A stretch of 64,000 bases of DNA from Pseudomonas sp. Leaf58 (GTDB lineage: Bacteria; Pseudomonadota; Gammaproteobacteria; Pseudomonadales; Pseudomonadaceae): positions 5,027,501-5,091,500 of the forward strand of contig NZ_CP032677.1 of NCBI RefSeq assembly GCF_003627215.1. The letters are read 5' to 3'. Of the stretch, positions 1-8,900 are shown in pieces. The translations under genes were made by a program, and so were the position numbers. Under the pieces are notes generated by a model. It was not told the DNA's origin. It did not search any database and saw nothing but the letters and a program-made list of their open reading frames with translations. Numbering within the stretch: the first letter of the stretch is position 1; each line of letters opens with the position of its first letter.

Positions 1-134
1 CTCATCTCGGCACGAACCTGCGGCTTGCCGTCGACCTTGATTTCCTCGAAGGCCACGCCCTTGCTCTCAAGCAGGTACTTGGCGCGCATACAGTAAGGGC
101 AGTAGTCGCTGGAATAGACGATGACGGGCTTCAT
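1..134 (-). CDS. grxC: Glutaredoxin 3 (GrxC), 3' end cut off by the window
   Basis: The 44 visible N-terminal residues start MKPVIVYSSDYCPYCMRAK and carry the CPYC dithiol active site at residues 12-15, as in class I monothiol/dithiol glutaredoxins of about 84 residues. The protein reduces disulfides using glutathione in the cytoplasm. The gene runs off the left edge, so the GSH-binding TVP and GG motifs are not visible. Its ATG lies 1 bp beyond the stop of the upstream rhodanese-like gene, so the two are translationally close. The same rhodanese-grxC pair, divergent from gpmI, exists in E. coli (yibN-grxC). Confidence 0.93.
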   Translation of the reverse strand, partial: MKPVIVYSSDYCPYCMRAKYLLESKGVAFEEIKVDGKPQVRAEM

Positions 135-135
135 A

Positions 136-549
136 TCACTTCACCAGGGGCAGGTTATCGGCTTTCCAGCTGGAAACGCCACCGCTCAGTTTGGCCGCGT
201 TGTAACCAGCTTTAAGCAGCTCACGGCAGATGGTGCCAGACTGCTGGCCCATCGCGTCGACAACGATCAGGGTCTTCTCTTTGTGCTTGTCCAGCTCGCT
301 CATGCGGTTGACCAGCTTGTCCTGCGGGATGTTCAGCGCACCGACAATGTGGCCGGCGGAGTATTCCTTGGCCGGGCGAATGTCGACCACCAGCGCTTTC
401 TCGGCATTGACCAGCGCCGTCAGCTGGCCATTGCTCAGGCTCTGGCCGCCACGGCGGATTTCGTTGACCAGCAGCAGGACCAGCAGAATGAGGAAGATCG
501 CAACCAGGATGTAGTGATCTGTCGCGAATTGAATCAGGTGAGCAACCAT
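136..549 (-). CDS. yibN: Membrane-anchored rhodanese-like protein (YibN family)
   Basis: This is a 137-aa protein. One N-terminal transmembrane helix (about residues 10-28) is followed by a single rhodanese domain (about 45-130) with typical DIRPAKEY and GHIVGALNIP motifs. The loop that normally holds the catalytic Cys reads VVDAMGQQSG, with Asp where the Cys should be, so sulfurtransferase activity is not expected and a binding or regulatory role is more likely. The start MVAHLIQF was chosen over an ATG 42 bp upstream because it leaves a short N-tail before the membrane helix. It is followed directly by grxC. Confidence 0.85.
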   Translation of the reverse strand: MVAHLIQFATDHYILVAIFLILLVLLLVNEIRRGGQSLSNGQLTALVNAEKALVVDIRPAKEYSAGHIVGALNIPQDKLVNRMSELDKHKEKTLIVVDAMGQQSGTICRELLKAGYNAAKLSGGVSSWKADNLPLVK

Positions 550-756
550 CAGCGGTGTTCCAGGCGATTGAAAATGCCGGCCAGTATACACAGCCCCTTG
601 GTGCCACCAAAGCCCGATGGGCCGGCCACAAAACCACCTTCATGTTGCTAACACAGGTGCGCCGGTCGGGGGAATGGGACGAATATTCGCCGTGGGTGGC
701 GCATTTGCCCTAAAATGCGTTTCTTTATCATCTTTGAACAACCGTGAGTTTGATTG

Positions 757-2292
757 ATGACGAGTACGCCCAAACCCCTGGTCCTGATTATCCTGGATGG
801 CTTCGGCCACAGCGAAATCCCCGAACACAACGCCATCTTTGCCGCCAATACGCCGGTCTATGATCGCCTGCGCGCCACCCAGCCGCATGGCCTGATTTCC
901 GGCTCTGGCATGGATGTCGGCCTGCCGGACGGGCAGATGGGCAACTCTGAAGTCGGCCACATGAACCTCGGCGCAGGCCGTGTCGTGTACCAGGATTTCA
1001 CCCGGGTGACCAAGGCCATCCGTGACGGCGAGTTCTTCACCAACCCGGTGCTCACCGGTGCCGTGGACAAGGCTGTCGGCGCCGGCAAGGCCGTGCACAT
1101 CCTTGGCCTGCTGTCCGATGGCGGCGTACACAGCCACCAGGACCACCTGGCTGCCATGGCCGAACTGGCCGCGCAACGGGGTGCACAAAAGGTCTACCTG
1201 CACGCCTTCCTCGATGGCCGCGACACGCCGCCACGCAGTGCGCAATCCTCCATCGAACTGCTCGATGCCACCTTCGCCAAGCTGGGCAAGGGCCGCATCG
1301 CCAGCCTGATCGGCCGCTACTACGCCATGGACCGCGACAACCGTTGGGACCGCGTTAGCGCCGCCTACAACCTGATCGTCGACAGCGCTGCCGAGTACAC
1401 CGCCGATACCGCCCTGGCTGGCCTCGAAGCGGCCTATGCGCGTGATGAAAGCGATGAATTCGTCAAAGCCACGCGCATCGGTGAAGCAGTCAAGGTCGAA
1501 GACGGCGATGCCGTGATCTTCATGAACTTCCGCGCCGACCGCGCCCGCGAGCTGTCGCGTGCATTCGTCGAGCCGGACTTCACTGAGTTCGCCCGGGCCC
1601 GCCTGCCAAAAATGGCGGCCTACATCGGCCTGACCCAGTATTCGGCGAAGATCCCGGCACCGGCAGCCTTTGCGCCGTCCAGCCTGAACAACGTATTGGG
1701 CGAATACCTGGCTAAAAACGGCAAGACCCAGCTGCGTATCGCCGAGACCGAAAAGTACGCCCACGTCACCTTCTTCTTCTCGGGGGGCCGCGAAGAGCCG
1801 TTCGAAGGCGAAGAGCGTATCCTCATCCCATCGCCAAAGGTCGCCACCTATGACCTGCAGCCCGAGATGAACGCGCCGGAGGTGACCGATCGCATCGTCG
1901 AAGCCATCGAGCAGCAGCGTTTCGACGTGATCGTGGTCAACTACGCCAACGGCGACATGGTCGGCCACACCGGCGTGTTCGAGGCGGCGGTCAAGGCAGT
2001 CGAAGCACTGGATACCTGCGTCGGGCGTATTGTCGAGGCGCTGGACAAGGTCGGCGGCGAAGCGCTGATCACCGCCGACCACGGCAACGTCGAGCAAATG
2101 GAAGACGCGTGCACCGGCCAGGCGCACACCGCGCACACCACCGAACCGGTGCCGTTCATCTATGTGGGCAAGCGCAACGTCAAAGTGCGCGACGGCGGCG
2201 TGCTGGCCGACGTGGCGCCGACCATGCTGAAGCTGTTGGGGCTGGAGAAGCCGGTGGAAATGACCGGCACTTCGATCCTGGTCGACGCTTAA
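757..2292 (+). CDS. gpmI: 2,3-bisphosphoglycerate-independent phosphoglycerate mutase
   Basis: This 511-aa enzyme interconverts 3- and 2-phosphoglycerate in glycolysis and gluconeogenesis, using two Mn2+ ions and a phosphoserine intermediate. The N-terminal metal motif [10 protein letters not shown], the catalytic serine in [10 protein letters not shown], the insertion-domain motif DGRDTPP, and the C-terminal metal-ligand motifs [12 protein letters not shown] and [10 protein letters not shown] are all present. The length equals the family norm. An in-frame TTG directly precedes the ATG; the ATG is preferred. It is the first gene of a rightward series with envC, ctpA and yibQ, divergent from yibN-grxC. 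Confidence 0.97.
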   Translation: MTSTPKPLVLIILDGFGHSEIPEHNAIFAANTPVYDRLRATQPHGLISGSGMDVGLPDGQMGNSEVGHMNLGAGRVVYQDFTRVTKAIRDGEFFTNPVLTGAVDKAVGAGKAVHILGLLSDGGVHSHQDHLAAMAELAAQRGAQKVYLHAFLDGRDTPPRSAQSSIELLDATFAKLGKGRIASLIGRYYAMDRDNRWDRVSAAYNLIVDSAAEYTADTALAGLEAAYARDESDEFVKATRIGEAVKVEDGDAVIFMNFRADRARELSRAFVEPDFTEFARARLPKMAAYIGLTQYSAKIPAPAAFAPSSLNNVLGEYLAKNGKTQLRIAETEKYAHVTFFFSGGREEPFEGEERILIPSPKVATYDLQPEMNAPEVTDRIVEAIEQQRFDVIVVNYANGDMVGHTGVFEAAVKAVEALDTCVGRIVEALDKVGGEALITADHGNVEQMEDACTGQAHTAHTTEPVPFIYVGKRNVKVRDGGVLADVAPTMLKLLGLEKPVEMTGTSILVDA

Positions 2293-2377
2293 GCTGCAAG
2301 CTGCAAGCTGCAAGCTGCAAGAAGAAGCCTGCCATTGCTCGCTTTTTCTTGCAGCTTGTAGCTTGGCGCTTGCAGCT
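2292..2377. repeat. Inverted repeat built from AGCTGCAAG heptads
   Basis: Two 30-nt arms (2292-2321 and 2348-2377) match at 27 of 30 positions when one is reverse-complemented, around a 26-nt loop. The left arm is an almost pure tandem repeat of the 7-mer AGCTGCA. It begins at the gpmI stop codon and may act as a transcription terminator or as an mRNA-stabilising stem between gpmI and envC. A second member of the same family lies between gltB and gltD at 43813-43910. Confidence 0.8.
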
Positions 2378-2420
2378 ACTCCATACTAGGCCAGTCTCCA
2401 CCCTTGGTACGCCAAACCCC

Positions 2421-3725
2421 ATGCTTCGCGCCCTGATCCTCCTCGCCCTGTCTTGCCTGCTCAGCCCGGCCTTTGCCGATGAGCGTGCACAGACCCAGCA
2501 GCAACTGGACGCCACCCGCCAGGACATTGCCGAGCTCAAGAAAACGCTGGGCAAGCTCCAGGAAGAAAAAGCCGGTGTGCAAAAGGACCTCAAAGCCACC
2601 GAGACCGATATCGGCAACCTCGAAAAACAGGTGGAGGCACTGCAACAAGAACTAAAAAAGACCGAGGGCGACCTGGAGCGCCTTGAAACCGAGAAAAAAA
2701 AACTCCAGAGCGCCCGCGTTGAACAACAGCGACTGATTGCTATCCAGGCCCGTTCGGCCTACCAGAACGGCCGCGAGGAATACCTCAAGCTGCTGCTCAA
2801 CCAGCAGAACCCCGAGAAGTTCGCCCGCACCCTCACCTACTACGACTACGTGAGCAAGGCGCGCCTGGAGCAACTGCGCACCTTCAACGAGACCCTGCGC
2901 CAGTTGGCCAATGTCGAGCAGGACATCTCCACCCAGCAGCAACAACTGCTGGCCCAGCGTGGCGACCTCGACAGCCGTCGCCAGGCCCTGGATACCGAGC
3001 GCGCCAAGCGCCAACAGGTACTGGCCAAGCTCAACAGCGACATGAAAGACCGCGACCAAAAGCTGCAAGCCCGCGAGCAGGACCAGGCCGATCTGTCCAA
3101 AGTCCTCAAGACCATCGAAGAAACCCTGGCTCGCCAGGCTCGCGAGGCCGAGGAAGCCCGCAAGAAGGCCTTGCTGGCTCAGCAGGAAGCGGAAAAACGC
3201 CGCCAGCAGGAAGCCCTGGCCGCCGCCGCCGCGCGCGAACAGGCCCGCGAACCCGTGGAGCCACCGAAAAAGGCCCGCACCACCCTGGGCCCGATCGTTT
3301 CCAGCGACGGCGCGAACTACGGCGGCGCATTTTCCGCCGCACGGGGAAAACTTCCCTGGCCGGTCAATGGTCGATTGCTGGCACGCTTCGGCGATGCCCG
3401 CGGCAGCGATGCCCGTGCCAAGTGGGACGGGGTAATGATCAGCGCCAACCCTGGCACCCAGGTACGCGCCGTGCACGGCGGGCGGGTGGTATTCGCCGAC
3501 TGGTTGCGCGGCGCCGGGCTTCTGGTCATTCTCGACCATGGCAACGGTTACCTGAGCCTGTACGGCCACAACCAGAGCCTGCTCAAGAGCGCAGGTGATA
3601 TCGTCAAGGCGGGTGAAGCCATTTCCACCGTTGGCGACAGCGGCGGCCAGGAAGCTGCCGGCTTGTACTTCGCCATCCGCCAGCAGGGCCGGCCTACCGA
3701 CCCTTCGCAGTGGTGCCGGGGCTAG
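2421..3725 (+). CDS. envC: EnvC-like murein hydrolase activator
   Basis: This is a 434-aa exported protein with a signal peptide (MLRALILLALSCLLSPAFA), long coiled coils (about residues 22-275), a low-complexity Ala/Glu/Arg linker and a C-terminal LytM/M23 domain (about 310-430). The LytM domain looks catalytically dead: the first zinc-ligand His is absent at KWDGVMI and the last HxH is replaced by LYFAIR. This is as in E. coli EnvC, which activates the amidases AmiA/AmiB during cell separation instead of cutting peptidoglycan itself. The start at 2421 places the signal peptide at the N-terminus. It is flanked by gpmI and ctpA. Confidence 0.93.
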   Translation: MLRALILLALSCLLSPAFADERAQTQQQLDATRQDIAELKKTLGKLQEEKAGVQKDLKATETDIGNLEKQVEALQQELKKTEGDLERLETEKKKLQSARVEQQRLIAIQARSAYQNGREEYLKLLLNQQNPEKFARTLTYYDYVSKARLEQLRTFNETLRQLANVEQDISTQQQQLLAQRGDLDSRRQALDTERAKRQQVLAKLNSDMKDRDQKLQAREQDQADLSKVLKTIEETLARQAREAEEARKKALLAQQEAEKRRQQEALAAAAAREQAREPVEPPKKARTTLGPIVSSDGANYGGAFSAARGKLPWPVNGRLLARFGDARGSDARAKWDGVMISANPGTQVRAVHGGRVVFADWLRGAGLLVILDHGNGYLSLYGHNQSLLKSAGDIVKAGEAISTVGDSGGQEAAGLYFAIRQQGRPTDPSQWCRG

Positions 3726-3803
3726 TCAACTTTATACGGCGTAGCCTGCGGGCTGCGCCGATGCTCCCTAGGGAGCGCTTACAGGATCAGGAGTTCGTTC
3801 GAC

Positions 3804-5120
3804 ATGCTGCACTCGCCTCGTCTCACCCAGCTGGCCCTGTCCATCGCCCTGGCGGTCGGCGCGCCCCTGGCCACTGCCGCAGAGCCGGCCAAGGCCACCG
3901 CAGTGCCAGCCACCGAGGTGACTGCCAAGGCGCCACTGCCGCTTGAAGAGCTGCGTACCTTCGCCGAGGTCATGGACCGCATCAAGGCCGCCTATGTCGA
4001 GCCAGTGGACGACAAGACCCTGCTGGAAAACGCCATCAAGGGCATGCTCAGCAACCTCGACCCGCATTCGGCCTACCTCGGCCCCGAGGACTTCCAGGAG
4101 CTGCAAGAAAGCACCAGCGGCGAGTTCGGCGGGCTGGGTATCGAAGTGGGCCAGGAAGACGGCTTCATCAAGGTGGTATCGCCAATCGATGACACCCCGG
4201 CCTCGCGAGCCGGCGTGCAGGCGGGCGACCTGATCGTCAAGATCAACGGCGCCCCCACCCGTGGCCAGACCATGACCGAAGCGGTCGACAAGATGCGCGG
4301 CAAAGTCGGCGAAAAAATTACTCTGACCCTGGTGCGCGACGGCGGCACCCCCTTCGACGTGACCCTGGCCCGCGCAGTCATCCAGGTCAAGAGCGTGAAG
4401 AGCCAGCTGCTGGAGAACGACTACGGCTACATCCGTATCACCCAGTTCCAGGTCAAGACCGGCGACGAAGTGGGCAAGGCCCTGGCCAAGCTGCGCAAGG
4501 ACAACGGCAAGAAGCTGCGCGGCGTGGTACTGGACTTGCGCAACAACCCCGGTGGCGTACTGCAATCGGCGGTGGAAGTGGCCGACCACTTCCTGACCAA
4601 AGGCCTGATCGTCTACACCAAGGGCCGCATCGCCAACTCCGAGCTGCGCTTCTCGGCCGACCCGGCCGACGCCAGCGAAGGTGTGCCACTGGTAGTACTG
4701 ATCAACGGCGGCAGCGCCTCGGCCTCGGAAATTGTCGCCGGTGCCTTGCAGGACCAGAAACGCGCCGTGCTGATGGGTACCGACAGCTTCGGCAAAGGCT
4801 CGGTGCAGACCGTGCTGCCACTGGCCAACGACCGTGCGCTGAAGCTGACCACCGCGCTGTACTTCACCCCCAATGGCCGCTCGATCCAGGCCCAGGGCAT
4901 CGTCCCCGACATCGAGGTGCGCCCGGCCAAGCTCACCGCCGAAGCCGACACCGACAACTTCAAGGAAGCCGACCTGCAGGGCCACCTGGGCAACGGCAAC
5001 GGCGGCGCCGAGCGCCCGACCGGCAGCAGCAAACGCAAGGAGCGCCCGCAGGATGACGACTTCCAGCTAAGCCAGGCCCTGAGCCTGCTCAAAGGCCTGA
5101 ACATTACCAAGGGCGACTGA
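3804..5120 (+). CDS. ctpA: Carboxy-terminal processing protease CtpA (S41 family)
   Basis: The protein has 438 aa with a Sec signal peptide (cut near ATAAEPAK). It has an N-terminal helical part, a PDZ domain (about residues 100-185, with GLGIEVGQEDG), and an S41 core with the nucleophile serine in GGSASASEIVAGAL and the general-base lysine in SFGKGSVQTV. The C-terminal 45 residues are a charged, variable tail. In P. aeruginosa the orthologue works with the lipoprotein LbcA to degrade peptidoglycan endopeptidases; that role here is inferred by homology. AGGAG lies 11 nt before the ATG. It is 8 bp from yibQ downstream, suggesting co-transcription. Confidence 0.95.
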   Translation: MLHSPRLTQLALSIALAVGAPLATAAEPAKATAVPATEVTAKAPLPLEELRTFAEVMDRIKAAYVEPVDDKTLLENAIKGMLSNLDPHSAYLGPEDFQELQESTSGEFGGLGIEVGQEDGFIKVVSPIDDTPASRAGVQAGDLIVKINGAPTRGQTMTEAVDKMRGKVGEKITLTLVRDGGTPFDVTLARAVIQVKSVKSQLLENDYGYIRITQFQVKTGDEVGKALAKLRKDNGKKLRGVVLDLRNNPGGVLQSAVEVADHFLTKGLIVYTKGRIANSELRFSADPADASEGVPLVVLINGGSASASEIVAGALQDQKRAVLMGTDSFGKGSVQTVLPLANDRALKLTTALYFTPNGRSIQAQGIVPDIEVRPAKLTAEADTDNFKEADLQGHLGNGNGGAERPTGSSKRKERPQDDDFQLSQALSLLKGLNITKGD

Positions 5121-5128
5121 TCCACCCC

Positions 5129-5917
5129 ATGCGTTATCTGCTGTGTTTGTTGTTCTGCCTGTTGGCCGGCGTCGCGCAAGCGGCAGCGGCCGGCAAGGCC
5201 TACATGAGCATCATCATCGACGATCTGGGCCAGAACAGCGAGCGCGACAGCCGCACCCTTGCCCTGCCCGGCCCGGTGACCATGGCGATCATGCCCGACA
5301 CCCCGCACGCGAGCGACTTCGCCCGCCAGGCCCACAAGGCCGGCAAGACGGTGATTCTGCACATGCCTATGGACCCGGCCAACGGGCCCTATGCCTGGCA
5401 CCCTGGCACGCCGATCGAAGAGCTGGCCAAACGCCTGGATGCGGCCCTGGCCAAGGTCCCGTATGCCAGCGGCATCAACAACCACATGGGCAGCCGCATG
5501 ACCGCCCAGCGCGAAGCCATGGCCTGGTTGATGGGCGAGTTGCAGCAACGCCACCTGTTTTTCGTCGACAGCCGCACCAGTGCGGCCACGGTGGCAGCGA
5601 GCCAGGCGCAGGCCATTGGCCTGGCCCAGGTATCGCGGGATGTGTTCCTGGACAACGTGAGCACCCCTGAGGCCATCACCGCGCAGTTACAGCAAGGGGT
5701 CGCGCTGGCCCGCCGGCAGGGTTCAGCGGTGCTGATCGGCCACCCCTACCCGGCGACCCTGGCCGTACTGGCGCGGGAAATCCCGCGCCTCAAGCAACAA
5801 GGCGTCGAACTGATCATGCTGGAGCAAATGATTGCCGAACGGGGCAACCAGACGATGCCTGCACACCGCACGCATCGCCCGGCCCCCGCCATTGCGCCGG
5901 TCAGTGGAAAGGAATGA
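5129..5917 (+). CDS. yibQ: Divergent polysaccharide deacetylase family protein (YibQ-like)
   Basis: The protein has 262 aa with a signal peptide (MRYLLCLLFCLLAGVAQA) and a NodB-related fold of the 'divergent polysaccharide deacetylase' family: SIIIDDLGQN near residue 28, a His-rich strand VILHMPMDP, NNHMGSRMT and LIGHPYPATL. A periplasmic role in cell-wall or exopolysaccharide editing is plausible, but the substrate is unknown. It is the last gene of the gpmI-envC-ctpA series, as in E. coli where yibQ follows envC. Its 3' end overlaps the convergent giant gene by 17 bp, leaving no room for a separate terminator. Confidence 0.9.
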   Translation: MRYLLCLLFCLLAGVAQAAAAGKAYMSIIIDDLGQNSERDSRTLALPGPVTMAIMPDTPHASDFARQAHKAGKTVILHMPMDPANGPYAWHPGTPIEELAKRLDAALAKVPYASGINNHMGSRMTAQREAMAWLMGELQQRHLFFVDSRTSAATVAASQAQAIGLAQVSRDVFLDNVSTPEAITAQLQQGVALARRQGSAVLIGHPYPATLAVLAREIPRLKQQGVELIMLEQMIAERGNQTMPAHRTHRPAPAIAPVSGKE

Positions 5918-8900
5918 TGCCTCGCGCCTGCTCAAGTGTCAGCTTGCCACGGTGCACCCGTTGCCCCGAACCAATCTCCTCACGGCCACTCATGCGGCGC
6001 TGGCTCCAGGTTTTCAGGTGGCCTTCGGTAAATTGTTCGGCAAACGCGTCCGCGCTTGGCAGGTGAAAATGCGCTACCCATAGGTTTCGCCCTTGCGAGG
6101 CCCCGGGCGCTGTCAGGCGCATGATCTTGTACTCGTCGAATGCGCTGCCGTTGAGCATGGTCCTTCTTTCGGTGTACTCCACCTTGATCAACCCTTGCGT
6201 GTGCAAGAACTGCAACGCCGCCGCAGAAGGGTAGCGAGTGTCGGTGTACAGCAAGGTAAGTTGCAGATTCTTGGCCGCGCGCAGCTGGTCGCCAGTGTGC
6301 TCCAGCGCCTTGACGAGCATGTCGCTGCCACCTCGGTCACTCAAGGTTGTGGCCAGCTGATCGACCCTGGCGAGCTGGCGATCGAACAACCTGGCCAATG
6401 AGGCACCTTTGATGTCATTGGCGACATAGCTCTTAGCCTTGTCGATCACGCCTTCGCTCTCGTCCTGCAAGGCCTGCACCTGCATGGCCATGTCCCCGGA
6501 ATAGCTCGGATCGGCTTGCTCCGGCGCCTCGTCCTCACGCTCCCGCCAGGTGTCATCGACCCAGTCGAAGCGGCTCATCACCGCACCGGTGAACAATTCG
6601 CGCACCTCTACCACACGCTGCCCATCGACAGTCGTTTCGGTACCGATGAGGAGCTGCCCCTCTGTGTTGCGCACCACTCGCCGCACATCACCCGAAACGA
6701 CGTAGGGCACACGCTGGCGGAGTTGGGGGTGGCCGTCCTGCTCGCGGATGGCCTCGACCAGACGCCGACCCGCATCCAGCTTGAGTTTTCTGACATGCTC
6801 GCGATACCGCTCAAGCATGGCGGGCTCTATCAATGCGCCACCTTCCTTCAAGATGCGTTCGCTGTCGAGCAGGGCGGTGGTGTATTCATCCCAAGCCTCC
6901 TGCAAGATCACCACCTTGTCGTCTATCGACACCGTGACCAGGTCCAGTTCGCCATGCGCCTCTGCCGCGTTGCGCATGACGTTACCGGCAATCTCATCCC
7001 TATAGCCAGCAAGCGTAGACTGGGCCTCAGGCGCATCCAGATGCAACGCCAGGTCCGCCAGGTTGAGCACCTGATTGAAGCGCAGCTGGACGGTTGTGAA
7101 GCTGCGCTGAGCGATAAGCTGGGCCACCGTTTGGGTGTACTCGGGAAGCGCACCGGTTATCTCCAATTGGTCAGCTGCATCGACTAACAAAGCATCGAGG
7201 TGTTCGTGAGCGACCAGCATGCGGTCTTGAATGCGGGCAACCTGTTCGAGTTTACGGCGAAGCTTCACGTACAGCTCGCCGACGTCTGCAAGCGGCCGCC
7301 CATGAAGCGCTTGCTGCAACGCCCCAAGCTCGGAATACTTCGCAAGTCCCCACAACTCATTAAAAATAAAGTCGTTCTTGCGAATAAGGCTGACCTGAAT
7401 TTGCGCTTCGCGTAAAGGAAGAGTGCCCTCCCACCCCCCTTTCTTGCGCTCGTTGGCGAACTTAGGCTCTTGCAGGGTAGTTAGCAGCGGCAGCATCGCA
7501 GCTTCCGCTTCAACGGCCTTCTCCACAGACTGAACAGTTTCCTCTCGCAGGTTGGCGATATCCACCGTCCATTGCGCGATTCGGCTATCGTACTGGGCGA
7601 TGATCCTCACCGAGGCGGTGGTATCAGCGCCTTCAGGCAGCGCGCCCAGCTTGGCCTGCTCAATGGCCTTCAAGCTCGTGAGCTTGTTGATGCGGCCTTG
7701 CAGGTCAAGCACGCTTTTGCTTAGCCGTTCGCACTCGGCCATGGCGGCGTTGGCCCGCAAATCAAACTGGTTAACTGCTTCATGCGCTTCGCGAAAGCGC
7801 TTGGCGAGCTTCTCTTGAATGGCCTTGGGTGGCATGCCACCAAGGTAACGCAGGTCGTTGTCCACCCTCCAGGCACCGTCGACACGAGCCAGCCATGGGC
7901 CTGGACTACCGTCCTTCCCGACCACCCGAACGTTGCCGTCCTTTAGTTCAACACGGTATACATCGCTGGCCAGGACGGCGTAATGGTTACCGTCAACCTG
8001 ATATAGCCCCGCGCCCTCTCCCACTGCCATCGGTACCAGGCCATTCAGCGCCACACTCGATCGCATGGCCTCCAGTTTCTTCCTGGCAAACGCAGGCAGC
8101 CAGTTGAAACCGTTATTGCCCCGCCAAGAAAAGTCCAGCTGCTGGCCCGCTATTGCTGCCAAGTCGCCCAGCGCCTTCGATGGGGTTTCAGTGGGCGACA
8201 CGCCCACTTCGGAAAATGCACCGCGTTGCAAAGCCGGCCCTTCGTATGCCGATGCGTCAAGCGCCTCGCCCTTGGGCACAACGGCCAATGCGGGTTGGCG
8301 AACATGCAACAGTGCCATGCCGATATTCAGCAACAGGTCGGCGACAGCAGCAGAGCGGTCGAACTCACCACCCTGTTCGAGCGATGTCAGGTCGTTTTGC
8401 AACGATCCGAGTAGTTGCACTAACCAGGCCACCGTGGCGACCGGGCCTCGCACCAGCAATGTGGCGACATCGAACAGCAACCACGCCCCTTGGCTGAGGA
8501 CTTCCCAGCGGCTTTCAACATTGGAGACCGACTGCATGTCCGCTAACTCGACCAGCAGATCGCGGTTGGCCGAGTAAAGCTTTTCATCCAAATCGCTTCG
8601 CCACAAGGCGATATCGAGAACCGCCGGCTTGGGACGTTCTGGCAGTTCGTAAGGGTCGAGCCCGATATGGGTAATGTGCGGCTCGGCAAAGCCGCCATTT
8701 TCATAAATGTGCCGGACGTCCTGGGCCATCCAGTCAAGCAGGCTGCCCTGCAAGATTTCAGACTCACGAACGCTTTCCAGCAACGCCTCGAGGCTGGCGT
8801 ACTCGCGGACTGTGTCTTGCGTGTACAGCGGGCGATACAACAGTACTACCGCGGGTTCGGCGCAAAACAGGACATACATGCCCCGCACTCGGTCCTTTTT

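Noticed and set aside
640..2313. 557-codon open frame on the minus strand over gpmI
   Set aside because: It mirrors gpmI codons in a GC-rich genome, has low-complexity His/Gly/Ala-rich sequence, and matches no family I know.
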